A stretch of 64,000 bases of DNA. Origin: Perlucidibaca wandonensis. Its GTDB lineage: Bacteria > Pseudomonadota > Gammaproteobacteria > Pseudomonadales > Moraxellaceae. The stretch lies in assembly GCF_042677145.1 (NCBI RefSeq), contig NZ_JBHTIT010000001.1:620001-684000 (forward strand), read 5' to 3'. Positions 32,623-41,076 of this stretch are shown here, in pieces. Each line of letters opens with the position of its first letter. Position 1 is the first letter of the stretch. Both the position numbers and the translations under genes were made by a program. The notes below the pieces were generated by a model. That model did no database searches and had not been told where the DNA came from. It saw only the letters and a program-made list of their open reading frames with translations.

Positions 32623-34272
32623 ATGGCGCATCAATTATCAAGACGGCAGTTTGTTCAGGGCGTTGCCGTAACGGGTCTCGCAGTGAGCTCTGGCGCTTGG
32701 GCAAATTCAGGTATGCAGGAGACGGGTCGCGCTCTAATGCCGCATTTAACAGGCAAGAGTTTTGATCTGGCAATTGATAGAACAGTGGTCAATTACACTG
32801 GAAAATCTAAAGTCGCTACGGTGATAAATGGCAGCTTGCCTGCGCCTGTTCTGCACTTCAAAGAGGGTGATACGGTCACTATCAACGTGACTAACCACTT
32901 GAAGGAGTGGTCATCGATTCACTGGCATGGGCTTTTACTGCCATTTGCTATGGATGGCGTGCCGGGTATTAGCTTTAAAGGCATCGCTCCCGGAGAGACC
33001 TTTACCTACCAGTTTCCCATTTTGCAAAGCGGCACCTACTGGTATCACTCTCACTCAGGATTTCAAGAACAGACAGGAATGTTGGGGGCAATCGTTATTG
33101 AGCCTCGTGATGGCGAGACCATCCAAGCCGACTGTGATCATGTGGTTATGCTTTCAGATTGGACCGATGAAAACCCCATGGTGCTGCTGAATAAGCTCAA
33201 ATCTGAGTCCGACTTCGACAACTATCAGATGCCGACAGCAGTGCGCTTCATTTCAGATGTGCGTAAGAATGGCTGGAAGGACACGGTAGAGAATCGAAAG
33301 ATGTGGGCTGAGATGCGGATGAACCCGACAGACTTTACGGATCTTTCGGCTCATACCTATACCTATCTAATGAACGGCACCAATCCGGCATCGAACTGGA
33401 CGGGGCTTTTTAGCAAAGGTGACAAGGTTAGATTGCGCTTCATCAACGCCAGCGCTCAAACGATATTTGATGTGCGCATACCCGGTTTGAAGCTCACTGT
33501 TATCGGTACCGATGGACAGTTGGTCGATCCAGTTACCGTTGATGAGTTTCGCATAGGCGTGGCGGAAACCTACGATGTGCTTGTTGAGCCTAGCGAGAAT
33601 GCCTACACGATATTTGCTCAAAACATTGATCGTTCAGGTTTCGCTCGCGGCACTTTAGCGATCCGTGATGGCTTGTCTGCAGCGGTGCCGGCGCTGGATA
33701 AAATTCAATGGCTGAGCATGGGCGACATGATGGGGAATATGTCGGGTAAAACGACAGCGAGGCATGCCAGCACAGAATATGGTTTTAGCACCGACATGCA
33801 TGTCGATTCGCCGCGAACAAACTTAGATGACCCAGGCGTTAACCTGCGTAATAACGGCCGCCGAGTTTTGACCTATGCTGACTTGCGCTCCATTGGTGAA
33901 GCTAATGACGAGCAGTCTGAGCCTACGCGCGAATTAGAGCTGCATCTAACTGGCAATATGGAGCGCTATATCTGGGGTTTCGATGGCCTAACGTTTCAAG
34001 AGTCTACGCCGGTTTATATAGCCAAAGGTGAGCGAGTGCGGATCACATTAGTCAACGACACCATGATGACGCACCCTATGCATTTGCATGGCATGTGGAG
34101 TGATCTTCGCGACGCGAATGGAGACTTCCAAGTTCGCAAGCACACCATCATGGTCCAACCTGCGCAGAAAATTTCCTTCGATGTGACCGGTGAGGAGGGG
34201 CGCTGGGCATGGCATTGCCATCTTCTGTACCACATGGAGTCCGGCATGTTTCGTGAAGTGGTGGTGGACTGA
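32623..34272 (+). CDS. copA: Copper-resistance multicopper oxidase CopA/PcoA
   Basis: A 549-residue periplasmic multicopper oxidase. It has a twin-arginine signal (SRRQFVQG, residues 6-13) and four copper motifs: HWHG (100-103), HSHSG (142-146), HPMHLHG (484-490) and HCHLLYHMESGM (531-542) with the type 1 Cys and Met. The middle has a short Met stretch (MGDMMGNMSG), much shorter than in PcoA. It oxidises Cu(I) to Cu(II) in the periplasm. It is followed by copB two bases after its stop. Confidence 0.93.
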   Translation: MAHQLSRRQFVQGVAVTGLAVSSGAWANSGMQETGRALMPHLTGKSFDLAIDRTVVNYTGKSKVATVINGSLPAPVLHFKEGDTVTINVTNHLKEWSSIHWHGLLLPFAMDGVPGISFKGIAPGETFTYQFPILQSGTYWYHSHSGFQEQTGMLGAIVIEPRDGETIQADCDHVVMLSDWTDENPMVLLNKLKSESDFDNYQMPTAVRFISDVRKNGWKDTVENRKMWAEMRMNPTDFTDLSAHTYTYLMNGTNPASNWTGLFSKGDKVRLRFINASAQTIFDVRIPGLKLTVIGTDGQLVDPVTVDEFRIGVAETYDVLVEPSENAYTIFAQNIDRSGFARGTLAIRDGLSAAVPALDKIQWLSMGDMMGNMSGKTTARHASTEYGFSTDMHVDSPRTNLDDPGVNLRNNGRRVLTYADLRSIGEANDEQSEPTRELELHLTGNMERYIWGFDGLTFQESTPVYIAKGERVRITLVNDTMMTHPMHLHGMWSDLRDANGDFQVRKHTIMVQPAQKISFDVTGEEGRWAWHCHLLYHMESGMFREVVVD

Positions 34273-34274
34273 TT

Positions 34275-35219
34275 ATGAAAATAGTATTCGCGCTAAGCGC
34301 ATTGTTACTGAGCTTTCCCGTGCTTTCGGCGGAAGCAGAAATGGATCATTCGAGTATGCATATGGGCGATAGCTCTATGGATATGTCGGGGATGGATATG
34401 AGTAATGGCGCCATGGATCATTCAGGCATGGATATGGGCAAAGGCTCAATGGATATGTCTCATATGAACCATGGTGCTATGAGTATGGGATCTATGGGGA
34501 AGAGTGGTAAGGCGCCACCTGACGCTCGCAGCCCTGATTACTCGCAGGGCCGAGATTTTGGCCCCATAGCTCCTCCGAAAATGATGGGTAACGGCATTAT
34601 GTCGAGTGTGCTGATTAATCAGCTCGAGGCTGCCAATAGCAACGGAAAGATTAACTCTGGCTATGACGTTGATGCCTGGGTTGGCACTGACTGGAATCGC
34701 TTGGCATTGAAAGCTGAAGGAGAGGCTGCTGATAGCAAACTTGAGGAAGCGCGGACTGAGTTGCTTTGGCGAAAACCTGTCGATACTTTCTGGAATACCG
34801 AGCTTGGTGTGCGCCACGATAGTGGAAAAGAAAAGCGACGAACATGGCTCGCCTTAGGCATCGATGGCATGTCGCCGTATTGGATAGATCTTGGCGGTAC
34901 GCTCTATCTCGCGAATCAAAATCGAGCAGCTTTGCGCCTCGAGGCCACTTACGACTGGCGTGTCACTCAGCGCATGATTTTGCAACCTACGGTTGAGACC
35001 AATCTCTATAGCAAAGACGATGCAGAACGTGATGTTGGGAAAGGGCTTAGCGACTTACAAGCTGGCTTGCGTTTGCGCTACGAAGTCACACGCCAATTCG
35101 CCCCGTATATTGGGGTCGAATCAACGTATCACTATGGACGAACCGCTGACATGCTGCGGGCAAAGGGTGAGTCGACCAACAGTGCGGTGGTGGTAGCGGG
35201 TGTTCGGCTTTGGTTTTAA
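34275..35219 (+). CDS. copB: Copper-resistance outer-membrane protein CopB/PcoB
   Basis: A 314-residue protein. Signal peptide about 1-18, then a Met/His/Asp-rich region (residues about 21-72) of repeated units such as MDHSGMDMGKGSMDMSHMNH, then the CopB beta-barrel domain (YSQGRDFGP, AWVGTDWNRLALKAEGEA, AELGVRHDSG-like NTELGVRHDSGK, LWRKPVDTFWNTELG) ending in the outer-membrane type Phe (VRLWF). The Met-rich part binds copper. It is cotranscribed with copA. Confidence 0.92.
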   Translation: MKIVFALSALLLSFPVLSAEAEMDHSSMHMGDSSMDMSGMDMSNGAMDHSGMDMGKGSMDMSHMNHGAMSMGSMGKSGKAPPDARSPDYSQGRDFGPIAPPKMMGNGIMSSVLINQLEAANSNGKINSGYDVDAWVGTDWNRLALKAEGEAADSKLEEARTELLWRKPVDTFWNTELGVRHDSGKEKRRTWLALGIDGMSPYWIDLGGTLYLANQNRAALRLEATYDWRVTQRMILQPTVETNLYSKDDAERDVGKGLSDLQAGLRLRYEVTRQFAPYIGVESTYHYGRTADMLRAKGESTNSAVVVAGVRLWF

Positions 35220-35242
35220 AGCTAGGCTAGTGCATGCGATTA

Positions 35243-35285
35243 GTCCCAGCGAGTCATTACCGACTCACTGGGAACGTTGCACTAA
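35243..35285 (+). mobile_element. Internal scrap of IS6-like transposase gene (copy N)
   Basis: CCCAGCGAGTCATTACCGAC and TCACTGGGAACGTTGCA read as ASHYRLTGNVA, matching ASHYRLTRTAA near the transposase C-terminus in copies O and R. It sits 24 bp after the copB stop. It can also fold (CCCAG-CGAGTC / GACTC-ACTGGG), but no T-run follows. Confidence 0.5.
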
Positions 35286-35349
35286 AGAGTTGAGGGATCA
35301 GCGGCGTAATGACCAACTTTCTCTTTTGAAAAGCTAGTGAGTCAATGGT

Positions 35350-35817
35350 TTATTGAAAGACCTGCTCGATAGCATCGATAACCAAACCAGTTACAGCATT
35401 GATTAGCAGAATGTCCTCACCTACGCGTACGACCTTTTGACCAGCTGGTGTATTGCCTAACTCAGAGAGCAAGTTGCGAGGTAGGTTGTAATAAACCACG
35501 TCGGCTGGCAGTGGCTGACCTTTCGCCCATTTCTTGGCTTGCCCTGGAGGCTGGCAGCCATTGTTTTTCTTCGCTAAGCCGGGAGGGCAATGGCCGGACT
35601 TTTTAGCTTTGGTGCTGTAATAGTCGTTGATCTTCTTCGACTTACTCTGATCGAAATAGCTGGTGTATTGGTTTTTATCCTGCTTTTTTCCTTGATCATG
35701 ATGTGCCGAGTGATCACCACCATGCTCAGCAAAGTCGGGCTTTTTAGCAAAAGCAGGACCGCTGACTAGCAGGCTTAACCCTACGGTGATTGCTGCAAGA
35801 TTGTTCCAAGATTTCAT
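35350..35817 (-). CDS. RcnB-family periplasmic protein
   Basis: A 155-residue exported protein: signal peptide 1-24 (ends AFA), a His/Lys-rich spacer (HGGDHSAHHDQGKK), then the RcnB-type core GHCPPGLAKKNNGCQPPGQA and QPLPADVVYYNLPRNLLSEL, ending in a hydrophobic ILLINAVTGLVIDAI segment. RcnB affects nickel/cobalt efflux in E. coli; many homologues lie near metal genes. It converges with copB. GGGGAATGTC precedes ATG 35817. Confidence 0.8.
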   Translation of the reverse strand: MKSWNNLAAITVGLSLLVSGPAFAKKPDFAEHGGDHSAHHDQGKKQDKNQYTSYFDQSKSKKINDYYSTKAKKSGHCPPGLAKKNNGCQPPGQAKKWAKGQPLPADVVYYNLPRNLLSELGNTPAGQKVVRVGEDILLINAVTGLVIDAIEQVFQ

Positions 35818-36001
35818 GACATTCCCCTAATAGTGTGTGGTGCTCAATGTCACGATAGGCAAAATTGAAGACCTGTGCACTTTAACGACTGAGTGTGATT
35901 TGCCGCTTACTTGCAGTGATTGATGTTTCTTCTACAAACTAAAAGCGCCAGTTTTGATTCAATGTATTTGCCATGAGTGATACATACGCCTTGTCAGAGG
36001 G

Positions 36002-36175
36002 GGTACTGACAAGTTTACTCGCTGGTTCAGATAATTTGTCGATGAGCACATACAAACGGCATCGCTTTCACCCCAGTATCATCAGCTATGCGGTAGTCTC
36101 AAACTTATTTAACCTTGGAAGACACTTGATCCCTGCAAGTCATTATCGACTCACTAGAACTGCAGGGTTAGTAAC
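36002..36175 (+). mobile_element. Internally deleted IS6-like remnant, both ends (copy O)
   Basis: The left end GGTACTGACAAGTTTACTCG and transposase start (ATGAGCACATACAAACGGCA ... GCTATGCGGTAGT) jump to the C-terminal part AACTTATTTAACCTTGGAAG with AAGTCATTATCGACTCAC. About 500 bases are missing. Its 3' part is read in reverse as the last eight residues of the desaturase gene. Confidence 0.8.
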
Positions 36176-37240
36176 TTGCTTAAAGCTATTGGCGCGTTTA
36201 AATGTGCCAATATCATTAAATCGAACACCCATTTCACGCATAACGTTATGTGCAATTTTTGCATTCCACTGGCGAATATAGAACGGCTCTTTCACGGCAA
36301 AATGATGAATTGCGTGAGTGCTGCCGAAGTTGAAGCAAAATAACTGCATTGGCATCAGCCACCAAGGGTTTAGTACTTGGCATTGCTGCATGACATTACG
36401 CGCTTCAACATCACCGTAATAGTGCATATTTGAGCTTATGAAATGTAGACAGAATGTGCGCAAGAGGCTGGGTAACATATAGACCACAGCAAACACGTTT
36501 AGACCATTAAGAAAGCCGGCATACCAAGTAGGAAGCGTGATACTAAAACTTAGTGCACTGGCGATGAGTAGCACGACATGGGTGACGACCCAAGTATGGA
36601 ATAGTGCGTAATATGCGGTGCCCAAGGGAAAGTAGGCATGCAGCTGCTCTTTACCCATGGCGCGTGCTTCAGCGGCAGTCGCTGGCTTTTGCGATTTGAT
36701 ATAAGCCTTTGTGGCACGCAGCATTTCCGTTGGCCGCAGGTATACGGCCATCATATTGTCACCCAACATCACTAGGCGCTTGATGCCCCAGGGCACGCCA
36801 TTAGTGATGCCGCGCTCCTCTAGATCAGACTCAGTGCCGGAAAATTTATGATGGTGCAAGTGCAGCTTACGGCGCACAAACGGATTGACGGTGCTGGCAC
36901 GAGCCACCCAACCTAGCGCTAGCATGAGATTGTTGGCCCAAGGCTTTTTACGGAAATACATCAAGTGAATCAGGTCGTGCTCAAGCTCATGAATGAAGGA
37001 GGCGAAGAGGGCAGTGAGCGGCACGCAGACCCACCAAGCGATAACGCCTTGAACGTAGAGCACGCCGCTGGCAATCATGCCCAGCAATGACAGAGCCATA
37101 ATGCTGGCCCCAATGAAGTCTTGATGTTTTAGCCAGTGATGACGCTCTCGTAATGCGACACCGGCATCAAGCACTTTGGTGCGAATATAAACAGACTTTT
37201 GCTCATCCGTTAGTAGCTCAGCTTTGACTGCGGCATTCAT
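36143..37240 (-). CDS. Membrane fatty acid desaturase, with IS-derived C-terminus
   Basis: A 365-residue integral-membrane di-iron desaturase/hydroxylase. The three His boxes are HELEHD (residues about 87-92), HLHHHKFSG (127-135) and HAIHHF (about 318-323). Four transmembrane helices are predicted, with a cytosolic active site. The final residues NPAVLVSR and stop are read through the opposite strand of copy O, so the native end (a few residues) has been replaced; the catalytic part is whole. AAGGAGG precedes ATG 37240. It is adjacent to an AraC gene transcribed from further upstream on the same strand. Confidence 0.88.
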   Translation of the reverse strand: MNAAVKAELLTDEQKSVYIRTKVLDAGVALRERHHWLKHQDFIGASIMALSLLGMIASGVLYVQGVIAWWVCVPLTALFASFIHELEHDLIHLMYFRKKPWANNLMLALGWVARASTVNPFVRRKLHLHHHKFSGTESDLEERGITNGVPWGIKRLVMLGDNMMAVYLRPTEMLRATKAYIKSQKPATAAEARAMGKEQLHAYFPLGTAYYALFHTWVVTHVVLLIASALSFSITLPTWYAGFLNGLNVFAVVYMLPSLLRTFCLHFISSNMHYYGDVEARNVMQQCQVLNPWWLMPMQLFCFNFGSTHAIHHFAVKEPFYIRQWNAKIAHNVMREMGVRFNDIGTFKRANSFKQVTNPAVLVSR

Positions 37241-37322
37241 AACGCCCCCTCCTTTTGATTATGTGTATGCAGAGTAGGGCTTACGATTGATTGTAGTGAG
37301 GGGGTATTACGCCAAAAATCTG

Positions 37323-38372
37323 TCAATTAAGGCCATTGCTAAAGTCTCGACGCCAATCACGTGGAGATAGCCCACTCCATTTACGAAAAGCGCGAGTGAA
37401 GTTAGCAGGATCTTGGTAGCCCAATGACTGTGCTATGGCCTCTATTGATAAGCTGATGTTATGTAATAAGTCACACGCATGTTGGTAGCGGGCGGCATCT
37501 AGTAAGCGCTGATAACTTTGCCCCTCTGCTTGCAGTCGGCGCTTGAGAGTGCGTTCTGACATATGCAAAATTTGGGCGAGGGTATTTAGGTCTGGATATT
37601 GATAGCGATGACGCTGGAAAAGCTCACTTACCTGCACGCTGAGTGTTAACTCGCTTCTTACCATTTTCGCCATTTCTTGCTCGCATTGAGCAATCGCTAT
37701 TTGAGCTGTTGCAGGATTTGCCGATGCAATTGGTGTGTCTAATAAACTAATAGGAAAGCGAATTTGTGGGCTGCTTTGATTAAAGTGAAAACGTGGCAGC
37801 CGCTCTTTGTAACGCGCGTAATAGCTTGGTTCAGCATAGGGTACCCATATTTCGCTTTGCCAGCCTGAAGGTGTGCTACCGCCGTGAATGATCCGGCCAA
37901 ATAGACAACATAGCTCGACTAGAACCATATTGAATATAGCTTCATATAAGCTGCCTAAAGGCCTGGTTGCCTGTAGCTCGACCACCATGTGGCCGCCTTC
38001 TTGGTGGATATTGGTATGGAATAGAGGGACGCGGGCACTTAAGTAGCGTTGACTTAACGCTAGTGCGTCTCCAACCGTAGCGCAGCTCATCAAGCCAAAG
38101 CCTATAAAGCCGTGTTTAGTGATCTGGCTGGCCAAACCAATTTCGTAAGCGATACTGGGGTCTTGGCTGACGCGTAATGCATTGCTTAATATCAGCGCAT
38201 GTTGCTCGCCAGAGATGTACCGGTCGTGCTCAGCTAGTTGCGCGAGCGTGAGTCCAGTGCTGGCTAATACGTCCTGCTCGCACAATCCACGGCCACGCAT
38301 TAAGTCGACTAAAAAATGGCCATAAATAGCGGGTAGGCGATTGCTGCTGAGGTCGTTACTGACGCTACTCAT
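37323..38372 (-). CDS. AraC-family transcriptional regulator (349 aa)
   Basis: A third OruR-like AraC protein. The N-terminal AraC_binding_2-type domain includes LPRFHFNQSSPQIRFPISLL near residue 190. The C-terminal AraC domain carries LNTLAQILHMSERTLKRRLQ and IEAIAQSLGYQDPANFTRAF, then RKWSGLSPRDWRR. It lies 82 bp upstream of the desaturase gene on the same strand, so it probably controls it in response to a lipid-like signal (inference). Its own upstream region has been replaced by an IS right end at 38395-38494, so its expression may have been altered. Confidence 0.85.
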   Translation of the reverse strand: MSSVSNDLSSNRLPAIYGHFLVDLMRGRGLCEQDVLASTGLTLAQLAEHDRYISGEQHALILSNALRVSQDPSIAYEIGLASQITKHGFIGFGLMSCATVGDALALSQRYLSARVPLFHTNIHQEGGHMVVELQATRPLGSLYEAIFNMVLVELCCLFGRIIHGGSTPSGWQSEIWVPYAEPSYYARYKERLPRFHFNQSSPQIRFPISLLDTPIASANPATAQIAIAQCEQEMAKMVRSELTLSVQVSELFQRHRYQYPDLNTLAQILHMSERTLKRRLQAEGQSYQRLLDAARYQHACDLLHNISLSIEAIAQSLGYQDPANFTRAFRKWSGLSPRDWRRDFSNGLN

Positions 38373-38394
38373 TCAATTCACCTTAGCCATGGTG

Positions 38395-38494
38395 CGGCAT
38401 TGAACTTATTTAACCTAAGTGGTATTTGGTCCTAGCAAATCATGATCGATTCACTAAGACAGTTGCGTTTTAGCCTTAGAAGCTAACTTGTCAG
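38395..38494 (+). mobile_element. Right end of IS6-like element (copy P)
   Basis: TTGAACTTATTTAACCTAAG, AATCATGATCGATTCACTAA and GCTAACTTGTCAG follow the 3' third of copies O and R. The last bases of the repeat are lost at the junction with the GMC fragment and code for its LTS-stop. Confidence 0.75.
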
Positions 38495-38619
38495 TTTTTT
38501 GGCCGGGATAAACGACATAGCATGCTCTGTGAGTGCAGTGATCGTTAGTGACGGATTCGCGCCGAGGTTAGCACCCAACATTGAGCCATCACAAACCATC
38601 ATGTTTTTGTAGCCGTAAA
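38483..38619 (-). pseudogene. C-terminal fragment of a GMC oxidoreductase
   Basis: The minus-strand frame reads YGYKNMMVCDGSMLGANLGA then NPSLTITALTEHAMSFIP, the conserved C-terminal FAD/active-site segment of GMC (choline dehydrogenase or cholesterol oxidase-like) enzymes, including the Asn-Pro after the catalytic region. Only about 40 codons remain. Both ends meet IS remnants: copy P at the 3' side, which gives the tail KKLTS, and copy Q at the 5' side. It is dead. Confidence 0.75.
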
Positions 38620-39252
38620 GGTACTGACAAGTTAACTCGACGGCTGGGATAATTTGCCCATGAGTACCTACATACGACATCGTTGACATCCCAGCATCAT
38701 CAGCTATGCGGTATAGGTCCACTATCGCTTCAACTTGAGCTTTCGTGATATCGAGGACTTGCTGGCAGAGAAGGGCATCTCTGTCAGTTATGGGGCGATC
38801 CGATTGTGGTGCATCAAGTTTGGACCAGCATACGCTCGCAAGCTCAAGCGCAAGCATATCGGATTTGGCGATACGCTTTATCTTGATGAGGTATTCATCA
38901 AGATAAACGAAAAACAACACTACTTGTGGCGAGCCGTCGATTAAGACGGCGAAGTGGTCGATGTAGTCGCCGTAATGGCGCAGCGGCTCGGCAATTCTTC
39001 AAGCGCTTATTACGCCGCCACGGCGGCGAATCGCGAACGATAGTCACTGATAAGTTGGGAAGCTACAAAGTTGCGCAACGCGAGCTAATGCCGACTGCTC
39101 ATTACAATACAGCTAAATACGCGAACAACAGGGCAGAGCAATCGCACGAGTTGACGCGACTTCGAGAGCGAGGCATGGGGCGGTTCAAGTCGCCGAGCCA
39201 ACCACAAAGTTTAGAGGGTGGTTTCACGAAGAGTCTGACTCTGACTTGCTGA
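38620..39252 (+). mobile_element. IS6-family element, broken transposase, right end lost (copy Q)
   Basis: The left repeat GGTACTGACAAGTTAACTCG is followed by the transposase. Stops occur early (CGACATCGTTGACATCC, GGTATAGGTC). The best stretch, 38735-38941, reads SFRDIEDLLAEKGISVSYGA ... LDEVFIKINEKQHYLWRAVD. A stop and a deletion shift the frame; 38950-39230 continues in another frame with RRHGGESRTIVTDKLGSYKV and NNRAEQSHELTRLRERGMGR. The DDE set (LDEVF, VTDKL, RAEQSH) is visible. The 3' end turns to unrelated bases near 39210-39250. Confidence 0.88.
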
Positions 39253-39337
39253 TAAGTATTGTCGCCTTATAGTAATTTTTATTCGTGATCCAACAATTAA
39301 GCTGGGTTATAGCAGGCTAGGATGCCTTTCAATCGGA

Positions 39338-39400
39338 AATAAGGCGATTTAAGTCGCCGAGCTAGGCTCAGCTATTTTTAACGAACTATATATATTGCTG
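39338..39400 (+). mobile_element. Transposase scrap beyond copy Q
   Basis: GGCGATTTAAGTCGCCGAGC then AGGCTCAGCTATTTTTAACG resembles the transposase region FKSPSQAQLFLTN in copies L and R. It suggests that copy Q was split by about 90 bp of unrelated sequence or rearranged. Confidence 0.55.
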
Positions 39401-39477
39401 CATGCGCATTCATACGGGTTAGATCAATACTATTAGCGATCTACTCTTTAATAGTGAAACGTTTCTGGGAGAAATTT

Positions 39478-41076
39478 ATGCGTCGTTGGAATGGTTGGGG
39501 AGAGGAAAGCACCGTAGTGGCCTTGCCTGCTCATGGTGGGCAGTTTTTAGCGGAGCTAATCGGGGCAGGCCAAGTCTTGCCAGATGCCACAATGGAGCAA
39601 GTTTTGGCTACGGTACCAGCGTCACGATTGGTAGCGCCCCATGACTTAATCAGCTTGGATGCCGAAGTCCGTCTGCGCCACGCTCGTGGCCAGAGTCTGC
39701 CGGATTGGCTGGCAATGCGTGAAGGATGCTTCGAGGTGTTCCCCGACGGGGTTGCTCTGCCGGAAACTGCCACACAAATTCGCGAGCTGCTAGCTTGGGC
39801 GCAGCAGCAGGATGTGATCTTAATCCCTTATGGCGGCGGCACTTCGGTGGCTGGACATATCAACCCACAAGCCAGCGAACAGCCAGTAGTGACTTTGTCG
39901 CTAGAACGTATGAACAAGCTGATCGAGATCGATGAGCAGAGCCTGATTGCCACTTTTGGCCCCGGTGCCAATGGCCCTCAAGTAGAAAGCCAATTGCGCG
40001 CTCGTGGCTACACGCTGGGGCACTATCCGCAATCTTGGGAGCTATCTACTCTTGGTGGCTGGGTCGCCAGTCGCTCTAGCGGCCAGCAGTCACTCCGCTA
40101 CGGTCGGATCGAGCAGCTGTTTGCTGGTGGCAGTGTTGAGACCTTTGCTGGAACGTTGTCTATTCCTACGTTTCCAGCCTCGGCAGCCGGTCCTGATCTG
40201 AAGGAAATATTGCTGGGGTCGGAAGGCCGATTCGGCGTTATCTCCGAGGTGCGTGTACGGATCAGCAAGCTAGCCGTTGAAGAAAACTTTTACGCAGTGT
40301 TCCTTCCCGATTGGCCAAGTGCATTGGAGGCTATTCGCACCTTGGTACAGGCGCGAGTGCCGTTATCAATGCTGCGCCTATCGAATGCCATAGAAACTAA
40401 AACTCAATTGGCGCTAGCCGGCCATCCTAAGCAAATTGTCTGGCTGGAGCGCTACTTGGCTCTTTGCGGGGCACGCGAGGGGAAGTGCATGATGACATTC
40501 GGCGTTACTGGCAACCGTCAACAAAACGCTCTATCTCTCAAGCAAGCGAAGCACCTATTGAAAGGCTTTGGCGGCGTATTTACCGGCACTTTACTCGGCA
40601 AAAAATGGTCTGAAGGACGTTTCCGTTTCCCATATTTGCGCCATGGTCTCTGGGAAGCCGGTTATGCGGTAGACACCTTAGAAACGGCAACTGACTGGTC
40701 GAATGTCGATCACCTGCTTAATGAGCTTGAGACTAGCTTACGCACTGCACTAGCAGATGAGGGTGAACAAGTGCATGTATTCACCCACCTGTCACATGTC
40801 TACGGTGAAGGCTCGAGCATCTACACCAGCTATGTATTCCGTCCTGGTAGCAGCTATGCAATGGCGTTAGCGCGCTGGAAGAAGCTTAAGCACTCCGCCT
40901 GTCAAGCGATCGTTAATAATCGTGGAACTATCAGTCATCAGCATGGCGTGGGTCGCGACCATGCGCCCTATCTACCGGTCGAGAAAGGTGAACTTGGAAT
41001 TGCCGCACTGCAGGCCTTATCTACTCATTTCGATCCAGATCAGCGCTTAGCGCCTGGTGTGCTGCTAACTAAATGA
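39478..41076 (+). CDS. FAD-linked oxidase similar to alkyl-DHAP synthase
   Basis: A 532-residue flavoprotein of the FAD_binding_4 / FAD-oxidase_C family. The FAD domain holds LIPYGGGTSVAGHI (residues about 118-131) and TFGPGANGPQVESQLRARGY. The C-terminal part ends NRGTISHQHGVGRDHAPYL, the His-rich loop that in alkyldihydroxyacetonephosphate synthase (AGPS) takes part in ether-bond formation. D-lactate dehydrogenase-like members share the fold but seldom the HQHGVG loop. ATG 39478 with GGGAG upstream is preferred to GTG 39454. It overlaps the next gene by ATGA. Confidence 0.75.
   Translation: MRRWNGWGEESTVVALPAHGGQFLAELIGAGQVLPDATMEQVLATVPASRLVAPHDLISLDAEVRLRHARGQSLPDWLAMREGCFEVFPDGVALPETATQIRELLAWAQQQDVILIPYGGGTSVAGHINPQASEQPVVTLSLERMNKLIEIDEQSLIATFGPGANGPQVESQLRARGYTLGHYPQSWELSTLGGWVASRSSGQQSLRYGRIEQLFAGGSVETFAGTLSIPTFPASAAGPDLKEILLGSEGRFGVISEVRVRISKLAVEENFYAVFLPDWPSALEAIRTLVQARVPLSMLRLSNAIETKTQLALAGHPKQIVWLERYLALCGAREGKCMMTFGVTGNRQQNALSLKQAKHLLKGFGGVFTGTLLGKKWSEGRFRFPYLRHGLWEAGYAVDTLETATDWSNVDHLLNELETSLRTALADEGEQVHVFTHLSHVYGEGSSIYTSYVFRPGSSYAMALARWKKLKHSACQAIVNNRGTISHQHGVGRDHAPYLPVEKGELGIAALQALSTHFDPDQRLAPGVLLTK

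Noticed and set aside
35240..35285. Rho-independent terminator after copB
   Set aside because: The stem CCCAGCGAGTC/GACTCACTGGG has no T-run and its sequence is explained as a transposase scrap (ASHYRLT).
38640..38920. Long minus-strand frame through copy Q joined to the GMC fragment
   Set aside because: Its upstream part is antisense to the transposase gene (the complementary strand encodes the IS6 motifs). Only the GMC-like residues at 38483-38619 are meaningful.
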